64,000 nucleotides of DNA from Chrysomallon squamiferum (lineage: Eukaryota > Mollusca > Gastropoda > Neomphalida > Peltospiridae). The stretch lies in assembly GCA_012295275.1 (NCBI GenBank), contig CM022675.1:653860-717859 (forward strand), read 5' to 3'. The translations under genes were made by a program, and so were the position numbers. This document shows positions 47,640-60,501 of this stretch, one piece after another. Under the pieces are notes generated by a model, which saw only the letters and a program-made list of their open reading frames with translations, ran no database searches and was not told where the DNA came from. Positions within the stretch are counted from its first letter, which is position 1. Each line of letters opens with the position of its first letter.

Positions 47640-48777
47640 GCCATTATTTTATTATGTAAATATATCAAATCACCTTTTACTAATTTATATTTTTACTTCG
47701 TCTTTTCTAGTGAATATTGTAAAACCTGATAAAACTTACTCTCATTTCAGTAAACTTTCTTCTTATCATCGAAGCTACGTTAGATATAAAATAACTTTTG
47801 AAATAATTGCAAAAACGTTTTTTGTTTTAGGCAGAAGTTTTGGTTTTAACAGTCTGTGTAGCATTTTGAATTACGCGAGCGCTGGAATTAAACTTTTCAG
47901 TTATTAATTTTAATTTAATTTTCTTCTAAGTTCAATACTTCTTCAGTCAGTTTAATGTTGGAAATCTAAAAGTTTGATGCTGTTAAATAAATAAGATTTT
48001 TGTCTCTTAGGTGTCGATTTAAAAATTATTCAGGTGTTTGACATCTGTTCATAAAAGAAACTGATTATCCTAAGCTTGTGTTTTAAATCTAGCTACAGAA
48101 CACATTTTATGACTGTCGTTTTATTTCAGACGTCACGTGACACCTATTTCTTTTAGTTGACGTCTACAACTCAGGTTTGATAGTATTCCCGGTTATCATT
48201 TTAGCCTTACTACAAACGAAAGAAAATTATACTTTTGAGGGATTATTATAATGGTCATATACTAGAGGAAACAGGCAGACCTACATTTATGGGTCCCTTC
48301 GCAAGCAGCATCGAATTCTGGGTAACAATGTTTATCTTCTTCTATGGCAATGTTCCAAGAAAGGTTTCATAAATTTAGACACATTTCAGATTTTGATAAA
48401 AATTTTGAAAAAATAGTTGCTTGTAACTAACAGTGACACTGAAAAAGTAAACAACAAATAACAGCTAAGGCCTGATCGATCCCTACAGAGGCGAAAGCAA
48501 TTTTATTTATTTATTTTATTTTATTTTATTTTATTTTATTTTATTTTATTTTATTTTATTTTATTTTATTTTATTTATAGTAGAAATAGTATTTGTATTA
48601 TTTAAATTAATTAATTTTGAAATATAATTTTGTCTGTTAATTAACGATGTCCGTCATTCATGATTGTTTTTGCTCTAATAAAACAAACTCGTTACAATAT
48701 TTCCCTAACTTGGCTTTAAAAATCAGACAAAAGAAAATATTTTTGTTTTTGTTTTGAGACAGACCGGTGATTCCTAA

Positions 48778-48851
48778 GGCCTGTTAGCTCAGTTGGTTAG
48801 AGCGTCGTGCTAATAACGCGAATGTCGTGGGTTCGACCCCCACATAGGCCA
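48778..48851 (+). tRNA. tRNA-Ile (AAU)
   Basis: Identical in the 74-base gene to the copy at 47566, inside the nearly identical duplicated unit. TTTT follows within 15 bases. Confidence 0.97.
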
Positions 48852-49580
48852 ACCATTATTTTATTATGTAAATATATCAAATCAACTTTTACTAACTTTC
48901 ATTTTTACTTCGTCTTTTCTAGTGAATATTGTAAAACCTGATAAAACTTACTCTCATTTCAGTAAACTTTCTTCTTATCATCGAAGCTACGTTAGATATA
49001 AAATAACTATTGCAAGTAAGTTGTTATGTTTTAGTCAGGAGTTTTGATTTTAAGAGTCTATTAGCATTTTATAATAGACGCGCATTGGAATTAAAGATTT
49101 CAGTTTTTAATTTTATTTTAATTTTCTACTAAGTTCAAAACTCCTTCATTCACTTTTATGTTGGAAAACAAGATTTTTGTCACTTAGCTGTCGATGAAAA
49201 ATTATTGAGTGTTTTGACATCTGTTCATAAAAGAAACTGATTAAACCAAGCTTGTGTTTTAAATCTATCTACAGAACAAATCTGAAGAATGTCTTTCCAG
49301 TCGTCACGTGACACATATTTCGTTTAGTTGACGTCTGCACTTCATATGTGCACATAGCCTTATGTGAAAAGTACGTACTGATTGATTATTAATTTTCTGA
49401 TTTCTTTGTTATCTAGAAAAAATACGAACAGTTAGTCACAGATCACTGTCATCGATTTTCATTAAAAAAAAAAGAATTACAATTAGGAATTCATATAACA
49501 TAGATTTGAATAAAACAGTGTCAACACTAAAAATATTAATGTAATATCAGCCATTCCTAGCGAATACACCAAATGTGCTT

Positions 49581-49634
<54 letters not shown>

Positions 49635-49970
49635 ATTATTATTATTAATTTTCTTTAATTTCAATTATACAAAGATAATAAGAGCTTTTACATTGCTTAG
49701 TGTCGTCGGTAAAGGGTATGTGATCTGTTACATGACATGACAGCACCTACCATTGCCTTTTAACATTATAACATCGTTGCTGGATACACCTAATATCATA
49801 ACACTTTATGACTTGAAATGTCTTTATAGAGAACAGTCTCCCGGAGTATGACTCCAAGAATTGCATTCAGTAACGGCCTGTTCTTTAATCAACGTAGTTT
49901 TATTCGATGAAAATGTTATCTCTGCACAGAGCAAATACAATGAAATCTTAAGAAACAGGTTTGCTCGTAA

Positions 49971-50044
49971 GGCCTGTTAGCTCAGTTGGTTAGAGCGTCG
50001 TGCTAATAACGCGAATGTCGTGGGTTCGATCCCCACATGGGCCA
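49971..50044 (+). tRNA. tRNA-Ile (AAU)
   Basis: Same cloverleaf with two substitutions: the T loop reads TTCGATC and the 3' acceptor strand ATGGGCC gives a U-G pair. Both are compatible with function. A TTTTCTTTTT terminator follows. Confidence 0.96.
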
Positions 50045-50320
50045 ACATGACTTTTCTTTTTATTATTACTGAATGATTTGTTATTTTATTTATTGTTTTT
50101 CATTATTTAAATTAATCAATTTTGAAGAAATAAATTGACACCAACAACAACAACAAGAAAACATTTTTGTTATTTAATTAACGTGGCTTAAATTAATTAG
50201 TGTTTTAGTTCAGTCTAACAAAACAAAGTCATTATACCCACTGGGCAAATTTGGCTTTTAAATCTGGCTACAAAAGAAAGTTTATTTGTTTTTGTTTTCA
50301 GACAGACGTACGATGTCTAA

Positions 50321-50394
50321 GGCCTGTTAGCTCAGTTGGTTAGAGCGTCGTGCTAATAACGCGAATGTCGTGGGTTCGACCCCCACATGGGCCA
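50321..50394 (+). tRNA. tRNA-Ile (AAU)
   Basis: Combines the TTCGACC loop of the left copies with the ATGGGCC acceptor strand of the 49971 copy. TTTT follows. Confidence 0.96.
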
Positions 50395-50941
50395 GCATGT
50401 GTTTTAAACCAGTATTAAGCAAAAACGTCGAAACTAACTCATGTTTTCTTTTTGATTTTATAGTGAATATTGTAAAAGCTGAAAAGCTTACCTTCAGTTC
50501 AGAAAATGTTGTTCTTGTCATTTCAAGCTGCATGAGGTATAAGAGAAGTTTTGTAATAGTTATAAGTGAGACGACTTTAATTTTTTTTTTTTTATTTTTG
50601 TATAACTACCCGACAAAATGGCTTTTACATCTGGCTACAGAACAAAGTCTATGTGTTTGTGTTTTTAGACAGCTCTATGTTGTTTTTTTTTTTTTCATTA
50701 TTTATTTATTTATTTTATGTAATGATGAAAACTGAACAGTTTAAATCTATTTTTAGTATTTTTTAAATAACCTCAGGACCTAAATGGCTGCGCTCTTTCT
50801 TTATAGGCTAATATTTCATTTTTTTAACATTTTTAATATTTGTTCACACTCCGTAGTGGTATGTATTTATAACATCGAATATTTGTAATAGTTCCCTACT
50901 TACGGCCTCTGTCATTTACATCCATACGTACTGTTGCTGCT

Positions 50942-50968
50942 ACAACAACAACAACAACAACAACAACA

Positions 50969-51006
<38 letters not shown>
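50942..51006. repeat. AAC and TAC trinucleotide array
   Basis: AAC units (about 50945-50970) run directly into TAC units (about 50971-51006). Confidence 0.9.
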
Positions 51007-51008
<2 letters not shown>

Positions 51009-51232
51009 TCTAGAATAGTAAAAGACAGTTTAAAAGTATGTTTCACTTCCTTACTGTATAACTTTTTGATGTCTGTAAAACAAAGTAATAACTGCATAGA
51101 AAATTCTGAGTAAAATTTCGTAAACAAAGGAACGTTAGAAAATTCCGAGTAACGAACATACGCGTGCATTTCATGTCAGAGTGAAAAGCACTTACATGTC
51201 GAGCATCGAAATCTTTTTGCAATGATACGTGG

Positions 51233-51258
51233 CCTAACCCTAACCCTAACCCTAGCCC
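51233..51258. repeat. Interstitial telomeric repeat
   Basis: CCTAACCCTAACCCTAACCC followed by TAGCCC: four units of the TTAGGG telomere repeat (last unit imperfect), 16 bases from the 3' end of the inverted tRNA. Confidence 0.85.
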
Positions 51259-51274
51259 ATTCAAAATTAAATGC

Positions 51275-51348
51275 TGGCCTATGTGGGGGTCGAACCCACG
51301 ACATTCGCGTTATTAGCACGACGCTCTAACCAACTGAGCTAACAGGCC
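51275..51348 (-). tRNA. tRNA-Ile (AAU), inverted copy
   Basis: On the minus strand, identical to the copies at 47566 and 48778, with a TTTT terminator on its 3' side. Its downstream flank (51233-51258) is a telomeric repeat rather than the flank seen in the direct copies, so it is a separately placed or inverted copy. Confidence 0.97.
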
Positions 51349-51404
51349 TGACGATATCACTGTTGCTGCTGCTATTATTATTATTGTTATTGTTTTATTT
51401 TTAT

Positions 51405-51478
51405 TAGTAGTAGTAGTAGTAGTAGCAGTAGTAGTAGCAGTAGCAGTAGTACTAGTAATAGTAGTAGTAGTAGTAGTT
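51405..51478. repeat. AGT trinucleotide array
   Basis: AGT units with scattered AGC variants. Confidence 0.9.
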
Positions 51479-51673
51479 GTTGTTGTGGTTTTATTATTAG
51501 TAATAGTAGCTTTGATATTAAACTATCTATCTTTATGAAGTATTGTCCGAAAGCGTTATATAATTAACAAAATAAATAAATAAATAAATAAATCTAGTCC
51601 GAAATTTTGTTAATTTTTACGAACAGCTAGCATTGAATTACTTATTTCTTTCTCGTTAATAGTTCGAATTTAT

Positions 51674-51675
<2 letters not shown>

Positions 51676-51729
<54 letters not shown>
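51676..51729. repeat. CT dinucleotide microsatellite
   Basis: About 27 uninterrupted CT units. Confidence 0.95.
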
Positions 51730-51731
<2 letters not shown>

Positions 51732-53840
51732 TGCTTTCTTTGCTAATAAATATTTCTATTATATTTTTTGTTTGTTTATAATTATATATTCATGGCAATT
51801 CATGTCAGGAAACTTTGTTATCTAGAACTGTTAATTAAAAATCAGAAAACTTTCTCCAGTTGTTTTTAATAATAATATACAAGATTAATTCATTAATATA
51901 TAAATAAACAAAATTTCCTTATTTTTGTACACACACAAAAAAAAAATTGTATCAGAAAGAGAAAGGTTTCGGTTTTGATATATCTTATAAAAGGGTATTA
52001 AAACAGAGTTATCTTCCTTGTATTGGTGGCGCTTTGGACTGTGTCAGGTATAAATGAATTGTTGACGGAAACCAGACATAATCGGCTTATCTTAGAGGCG
52101 TATTCAGCAGAAGAAGTTACTTTAACTACAGTAATCTATTTTTACTAGGTAAGGTGCCACAGAATAGGTGTTTGCATGATAACAAGCACAACAATAACCA
52201 GCTGTATAGTTGCATCAGTACTCAAGTTTTGTAGACTTTTGATGTGTGATCGATTTTTCTACGAAACAGTTTTGCTGCATTGTATTAACAATTTTGTTGA
52301 TCATTTTTTCCATTCATTCTGAAGAATCCTTCTTGTGAAATAAAATATAAAATAGTCACGGCACGCATTATAGCGTTTATTATCTAGCTTTATGCATTGG
52401 TAAAATTATTATGATGTTATCTAGTCGGTATTTTTACCTTTCGTCAGACGGTATTTAGTAGACTGGTTTAGTTGTTAAAAATCGATTAAAACAATATGTA
52501 ACGTGTAAGATATGTAACTAAAATAAATATCATGATAGAATATACTTATATTAACCTAGTACCAAAAGTAGGATGTGCTACATACTCGAGAGACCAAAAA
52601 TGGATATAAATTATAAGTTTGCAAACTGCCAAATGAAATGGGTATCTCACAATCTGGCAGAGTTATTGTTCTTAAGTCAAGTGTGCAGTATCACCAGTTA
52701 TTTTTGGGTAACATTATACGAAGGCTGTTAAATCTCTTCATATATCTCAGTGGAAGTATTTGTCTGATAATGTTTTCTGCATTTATTATTGTAATGTGTA
52801 CCTTGGGTTTGAAATGTTGCATTGTTTATCTCCTTTTTAAATGCAGAGCCTCATTATAATATATATATGCTGTAGGCCCCAGAGTAGCTTAATCTGGCCA
52901 TGGTCAAAACTGCAACTTTTTACAGCAGTGAGTTGCACCTTCCTGTTAAACTTGGACATAAAATATTGGATCCTTAGTTAATTTATGGCACTGACATATT
53001 TTAAAGACTGTTTTTATACAGTTTGTTATTTTGCTAGTAGCAAGTATTATATGACCTTTTATATAAGGGCTAGAAGCAAAACTACAAATTCTGGCAAACA
53101 TATTCAGTGAATCTGACAGTTCCTTGATCTAAATTTGAACATTACTAGTTTGCTCACATTGTTTGCTGTAGAATGTAAGGGTATAATACTTTTTCTTTTT
53201 TTTGTTGTTTTTTTTGTTGTTTTAACTTTAAAACAAGGCCTTGAAAGTTAAAAACAAGGCATTGGAACATACTTCTTTTATAATAAAAAAAAAAAAAAAA
53301 GTAAGAAAAATAAGGGAGAAAGAAGAGAAAATATTATATCTTTAAATTCTAATGCCTGCAAAAGCTTATATTAATTATTACCCAGTGATTTTTGTTTATA
53401 TTATGTTTTATTATTATTATTATTATTTTTCTTCTTACTGTTATTACTAATTTTTTTAATTAATTGTTGTTGTTTACATAAAAAAAAAAATGGTTAAATT
53501 TTCATTTTCAGATCTAGTTATTGTGACAAATATGTCACTAATTAGATAACAGATTGTCTGTATGTTTGGTCTGTTATTTGAGGCTGTTGTCAGCTTGACA
53601 TTTGTTGTTTAGAATATTTTGTTTATCTCCAACACATAACTAACTTCCTCAGTAATACTTAGATGTTATACAACCTGCAAATACAACAGTTATTATTATC
53701 TTTAGTAAAATATCTGGATTAAAAGAACTAACACATGTTCACATTATCAACAAACTGCTACTACATTATAAAGAAGAGTCCACTGTATTGTGGTGTTGTT
53801 AAACTGGCAGCTAAATGTACTGTAGACCAATGGTTAAGAT
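51730..53840. other. Intergenic DNA upstream of WDR37
   Basis: No supportable gene. Less repetitive than average, with a patch at about 52010-52150 that could include a WDR37 leader exon or promoter (WDR37 coding exon 1 starts at an acceptor), but no donor can be assigned with confidence. Confidence 0.4.
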
Positions 53841-53841
53841 G

Positions 53842-54150
53842 GTAATACTACTGGTTAGTATGGCATCATAATATCAGTGGTTAATATGGAGTCATAATGC
53901 CAGTGGTTAATATGGAGTCATAATGCCAGTGGTTAAGATGGAGTCATAATACCAGTGGCTAAGATGGAGTCATAATACCAGTGGTTAAGATGGAGTCATA
54001 ATACCAGTGGTTAAGATGGAGTCATAATACCAGTGGTTAAGATGGAGTCATAATACCAGTGGTTAAGATGGAGTCATAATATGATGTTAAGATGGAGTCA
54101 TAATATTAATGGTTAATATGGACTCATAATGTCAATGGTTAAGATGGAGA
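53842..54150. repeat. 26-bp minisatellite upstream of WDR37
   Basis: About ten units of ~26 bases, built from GTCATAATACCAGTGGTTAA and GATGGA, most regular between 53900 and 54080 and fading at both ends. Confidence 0.92.
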
Positions 54151-54960
54151 GATTAACACAGATGCATAATGCCACTAATGTTTTGTTTGATTCAAGATAC
54201 AGTTATAATCTGGTTGCAATTTAATTAGCAGTTGAAGATGTTTTTGCCACCACTTCAGAAAAAAAAACACTTCTCTTCACAAATCTTTTAACATCGTAGC
54301 ACAGTTACAACTTGCCAACACTTCGAAAAGTAGCTTCATACTCTTAGCAGAATTACAAAGAAATGTCTGCTGGCAAGATCTAGAACAAAACTGTGGATTT
54401 ACTCAAGTTATTCACATGTTGCTTATTTGCGTAAAGCAACTTCATTTTTGTATATTAATCAATAATGATAAAACAAGATAAAAGTGTACAGTGTAAAAGG
54501 TCATCAAGGTCACAAGCTTAATGTCTTTGTTGTTTGCTAATGACATATACTAGAGTGAACTTCATGAACCATGAAGCTAGGTAGAAATCATGGATGAATA
54601 GTTTCTTACTGTTTCTTTTTGTTGTTGTTGTAATTTTTGTGATAAGCTTGGTTACAATTCAGATAACAATATATTTAGTTCAGGGTTGTTAAGTTGTTAT
54701 TGAGAGGCCGGAGTTTTACATCTATAATAGCGACATTAATAAACACTGTTAATATCCCTTTTCTGTTTATTTAATTAATTTTTTTAAATTCTTATTTTGG
54801 TATTTTTTTGTTTGTTGTTACAGGTTTTAGACTTGTTTTATATTCAGTTGTAGTTACGAAAAGATGTTAATATTTTTAATATTTAAATTTATTTTTTCAT
54901 TATAGGTTTATATATATAAAACTATAATAAATATATATGTATGCATGTATGCATGTACGC

Positions 54961-54962
54961 AT

Positions 54963-54998
<36 letters not shown>
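54961..54998. repeat. CA dinucleotide microsatellite
   Basis: Uninterrupted CA units preceded by ATGCATGTATGC-type sequence. Confidence 0.9.
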
Positions 54999-55001
<3 letters not shown>

Positions 55002-55389
55002 TTCATTCTGTTTTTAAATGTACCTTTTATACTTAATTTCTAATTCAACAACAACATTTAACATTGGTGATGAACACTTAATTAGTAATACTGTGTTTCT
55101 TCACAATGCATGTTCTTGCACAGTAAACAATAACAGTAAACAATCCGTCACCTGGAACTGTCACATTTTAATCTTGTCACACGAAGCCAGCACAATCGGG
55201 TGTCAGCATTTCTCAATACAGTATTGATTTCTCTTTTACTTTCAGCGTTATGCTTTTTGTAACGGCGCTCAAGAAACACCCAAGATGTGTGAATAATTGA
55301 TCGACCAATCACATCGAGTATGTTGTTGCTGCTGCTGCTGTAGTCACGGCCACAGGACAAGTTTTTTTTTTTTTTTTTTTTTTTGCAGC

Positions 55390-55544
55390 ATGCCAACCGA
55401 CACTGTTGCCAAGTCAACAAAGTCCAAGTCAGGACAGATGATTCGTAGATACCGAAGTAACACTGAAAGCAGAGCATCCATTCCAGGTATGAGTCGTTTC
55501 CGCGATGATGTTGATGCTGACAGTCTGTTGCCACCGTCAATGAG
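55390..55544 (+). CDS. WDR37: WDR37 coding exon 1
   Basis: Poly-T then GCAG acceptor at 55388; ATG at 55390. Encodes [20 protein letters not shown] and a Ser/Arg-rich N-terminus ending LLPPSM; donor ATGAG|GTGAGA, phase 2. Confidence 0.93.
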
Positions 55545-56313
55545 GTGAGAACAGTTTTTAATTTTTTTACTTATTGAATTGTTTAATTTTTAAATAATTT
55601 TTTTTTTTTTTTTTTTTTTTTTTTGCTAGAGCAATGTAAACTTTTTCCTTTTTTTCTGAAATTTGTTTTAAAAGTTTGATGCACTGCGTAAAAAGTTTTA
55701 ATAAATTATAGGTTGGGTTAAATGTGCAGTTGTCTGTTAATAATAATAGATAATAAAAAAAAACATCTGATGTAATTTAATTTGAAAAAGTAAAAAATAA
55801 ATTAAATACAGCTTGAGATAATTTATTTATAATCTGTTGCAATTTTTTTTATTTACAGTGATATTCCATTCTATTTATTTCATTTATTAATAATAATAAT
55901 GATAATAATGTTGATGATAATAATAATGATGATGATGATGATGATGATGATGATAATAATGATACTTATTCCATTTGAAACAACATCTGTTTTTATGCTT
56001 ACTGTTTCTAATATTGTTTCTTTAAATAATATGTGTTGCAGTTACTTTATTTTTGCTTTTTAAAATAGCAAGACATTCAAATTCTGAACTAATTCCTACA
56101 AAAAGAAAGTTAGGTGGACAGTCATTTAGAAATCATTTAAATTTTGAAACTGATAAATAAGTTAGAAATATTGTTCATTACCAGTCTAAATCCATATTTT
56201 GCTTATATTAGTGACAGTTAAATACACATACACTACAGAACTACTGATGTTTAAATTTATACATAACAATACATACATACATATATACCTATATACATAC
56301 AGAGACAGACATA

Positions 56314-56345
<32 letters not shown>

Positions 56346-56501
56346 AATACATACATACACACATACATACATACATACACATATACAAACATACACACAC
56401 ACACACACACACACAGACATGCATGCACACACACATATATTTATATATATATATACACATACATATTTAGCTAGTTACACCTGAAAAACACACACACCTG
56501 A

Positions 56502-56535
<34 letters not shown>

Positions 56536-57251
56536 TTAACATCACATTAACTCACAAATAAAATCCTGCGTTAATCCTAACAAGCTCTTTCAAGTGTTAA
56601 ATTGAAAATTTAAGACAGCAGATAAAACTGTAAGTGACAGAATTATAATAGGCTTTGTGTAATCTTTTGTTTTCATTTTGTACATTGACAGCTGTAACAG
56701 TGCACACACAGAAAAGTTAATAACAGGCTTCAGTAGATACTAATTGTTTATTACTTCTTTTTTATAATTACTTTTTATATTTAATATAAGGTTTAATTTT
56801 TTTTTTTTTCTTTCCTAAATTTTAGTTTTCCATGATAATAAGAAATTACTCATTACTTGTTTAAAACAAAAATGCAACTAAACAGTTTTTAAATATATAA
56901 CACACCTAATCCTGTGTTAAAATAGCAGATTATAGTTTCATATGTACACATGTGCATCTCATTTTCTTTTTAATTCACACACACAAACTTGTAACATCAT
57001 CCAAACCATTCTACATAATATATAGTGCTTTACACTTAGTGCTTCTGTGGTCAGGGGAGATTACTCAGTCAACTTGTTAAATTTATGATGTGTTATTTAT
57101 TTAGCACATTTTAAAAATCAGCTTCAGTCAATACACGTGCACTTATCCCTCTCTTTTTTGTGTGTGTATTTCTGAACACTACATTTTTTTTCAAAAAAGT
57201 TATTAGAGGTATATAAAAACTTCAGTGTTAACATTTGAATTTTTATTATTA

Positions 57252-57298
<47 letters not shown>

Positions 57299-57950
57299 TT
57301 AACTGTCTTCTGTGTTTTAATTTCAGAGAGAGGCTGTACGACCTGTTTGGACAGATTGAAAAAGAATTTGAAGTTTTATACTCGGCTAACCTTGCCTGTA
57401 AGTTAACTGATAAAAATGTGCTGCCTGACAAAGTGTTTTCCATTTATGGATTTGTTCATTTATGTTAAAATGCAAATCTATCCAATTGTATCCATGAAAG
57501 GTCTACTCATATGTTACTTATTTTCAAGTTTCCATATATGGGCTACTTTCTGTTGTGCTATTTTCAAGTGTCCATGAATGGCCTACATATATATTACATA
57601 CATGAGAAATTATTGATTAATTTATTACTGTTAAAATTTATGTTTGGTGCTATGAACAAATGGCCTAAATATATGTTCTGTATTTATTTGTTTATTTTGT
57701 GAATTTATTGATAAAGTATAGTACACATGCATGCACATACACACCTTTCTTTATGTATGTAAGTCTACAATGCCTTAATTTTAAGAATTTAGAAAACTTT
57801 CTATGGGTACAAATATATCGAAATTTATAAAATTTTATTAGTATACCCATTGAAAATTGTACTTAATTTTTTTTTCAATTATTTATTTTTTTTTATTTAT
57901 TATTTATTTGTTTGTTTGTTTGTTTGTTTGTTTGTTTGTTTGTTTTGTTT

Positions 57951-58009
<59 letters not shown>

Positions 58010-58440
58010 TGTTTTGTTTTCTCAGTACAAGAAAGAGTTGAAATATTGTCGGGGTCGAGTGTGGACAAACAAGTAATTGACGTCCCTGATGCTGGTGATG
58101 TTGGACAAAAACAAAAACGATGTGAGGCTCATGTTTATCACTTCATGTGCAAATTTGAACTTTTTAAAATCTTTATTTTTTATTAATTATCTTTTTTTTT
58201 AAAAGTAGTCAGTATATTTTTGTTATTGTGAAATCATTGAATTATGTTAAGCTTTGTCTTATAACAAGATTTCATTGTTTTCTTCTTATTATTATTAATT
58301 TTATTATTATTATGAATGTGGTGGTGGTTATTATTATTATTATTATTGTTATTAATATTATTAATACCATTATTGTATATTATTACTAACTATTATTATC
58401 ATTTTCATTATTGTTGTTGTTAATATTATTATTATGATTA

Positions 58441-58475
<35 letters not shown>

Positions 58476-60436
58476 CATTTTCTTCTATTATTATTACTAC
58501 TATTATCATAATTATAATGATCATTTTCATTATTATTGTCATCATTAATATTATTTTTATTATTATTATCATTTTCTTCTATTATTATTACTACTATTAT
58601 CATAATTATGATGACCATTTTCATTATTATTGTTGTTATCATTAATATTATCATTTTCATTATTATTATCATTTTCATTATTATTATCATTATCATTTTC
58701 ATTGTTGTTGTTGTTGTTGTTGTTGTTGTGATTATTATTATTATTATTACTATTACTAAGCAGCAAGTCAGTTGTCTCAGAAGATTAAGACTACGTACAA
58801 AGCTTCAACAAGTAAAATTGTCTCAAGTTTCCGGGCCCAGTCTTCCCTCTACAATCTAGTGCGAGTGTACAGAGGTCACAAAGATGGAGTCTGGGAGGTC
58901 AGTGTGTCCAAAACAGGTCACCAGGTCATTGGAACAGCTTGTGCTGGTAATATTAAAAAAAAAAAAAAAAAATGTTTTAATTTTTTATTGTTGTAATTAG
59001 TTGGTTTTCTGTCATTTGATAATTCTTTCAGTGAATGTTCATATAAAGCTATTTGTTTTCTGATAGCATCCACTATTCTTTTGTATCACATGGATATTAT
59101 ACAACCCCAGAACAAGAGTAATTTAAAAAAAAAAAAAAAAGTGTTTGATAAAACTGGAATGTTTATAAATATTTTATTAAATGATTTTACTCACAGATTG
59201 TGTTTCTTGTTTTTAAAAACGAATAATTTCCGTTTCAGATCACAGAGCCAGGATCTACTCCATAGAGACTGGTCAGTGTCTGGTCCAGTATGTGGGTCAC
59301 CAGGGGTCAGTCAACTCGATTCGGTTTCACCCAACGCAAGATCTCGTCCTAACTGCGTCAGGTGATGAGACAACTCATATCTGGAGACCTCAGATAACTC
59401 TACCTTCACACGCAGACGCTGTGGTTTGTTCTAACTTTTATTTATTTAACAATACACAGTCTTCATAATACACACTTCATAATACACAGATTTCATAATA
59501 CAGTCTTCATAATACACATATTTCATAATACACATACTTCATAATACACATTCTTCATAATACAGTCTTCACAACAGACTTCATAATACACATACTTCAT
59601 AATACACAGTCTTCATAATACACAGACTTCATAATACACAGTCTTCATAATACACATACTTCATAACACAGTCTTCATAACACAGTCTTCATAATATACA
59701 GACTTCATAATACACAGTCTTCATAATACACAGTCTTCATAATACACAGTCTTCATAATACACAGTCTTCATAATACACATACTTCATAATACACAGTCT
59801 TCATAATACAGTCTTCATAATACACATACTTCATAATACACATACTTCATAATACAGTCTTCATAATACACAGTCTTCATAATACACATACTTCATAACA
59901 GTCTTCATAATACACATACTTCATAACACACAGACTTCATAATACACAGACTTCATAATACACAGTCTTCATAATACACAGACTTCATAATACACAGTCT
60001 TCATAATACACATTCTTCATAATACACAGTCTTCATAATACACATACTTCATAATACACAGTGTTCATAATACACAGTCTTCATTGGTTAAATGTTTTAT
60101 TTATTTCATAATACACAGTCTTCACTGTTTTGTATCAGTGACTATTTAACATCTTGACAAAACTGTCTATTTTTTTTTATATCTTTTTTTAGAAATCTCA
60201 TTCTTCAGGTGAAGATGATATAGAGAGTTCTGAGAAAGAAGATGCAGCAGATGGTAAGTAAATGATGACATCAGTGATGATGTGATAAGTTTTAATTAAT
60301 TAAATGAGATCAAAAGTAATATCAACAAAAGATTTTACATGTCCTCAAAAGAAATAAACATCATAGAAATAATGTGTTTATTCTCAATTTTATATTATAT
60401 ATTTTCCTAATCTTTGGTAACTAAACCATACCAGTT

Positions 60437-60469
<33 letters not shown>

Positions 60470-60470
60470 T

Positions 60471-60501
<31 letters not shown>

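Larger units (their letters stand above)
45940..50560. repeat. Tandem array of tRNA-Ile-bearing units (~1.2 kb)
   Basis: Unit borders can be set tRNA to tRNA: 46123, 47566, 48778 and 49971 (steps of 1443, 1212 and 1193), then a short 350-base step to 50321. The stretch 46840-47760 reappears almost unchanged at 48069-48990; a third, diverged copy runs 49020-49340. The 170 bases before the degenerate tRNA (45945-46120) match those before the copy at 49971. The block after each tRNA (TAGTGAATATTGTAAAA) recurs near 46557, 47708, 48921 and 50461. This is a local amplification by repeated unequal crossing over, with one recent event. Confidence 0.9.

Noticed and set aside
50327-50735. Open frames overlapping the tRNA at 50321
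   Set aside because: They are chance frames through a tRNA gene and its repeated flanks.
53842-54150. Regularly spaced short repeats resembling a CRISPR array
   Set aside because: Units are directly adjacent without unique spacers, and the DNA is clearly eukaryotic; the same holds for 13685-13976 and 59450-60115.
56186-56474. Open frames on both strands rich in Cys/Val/Tyr or Thr/His
   Set aside because: They read through CA/TACA microsatellites in WDR37 intron 1 and have no independent coding support.
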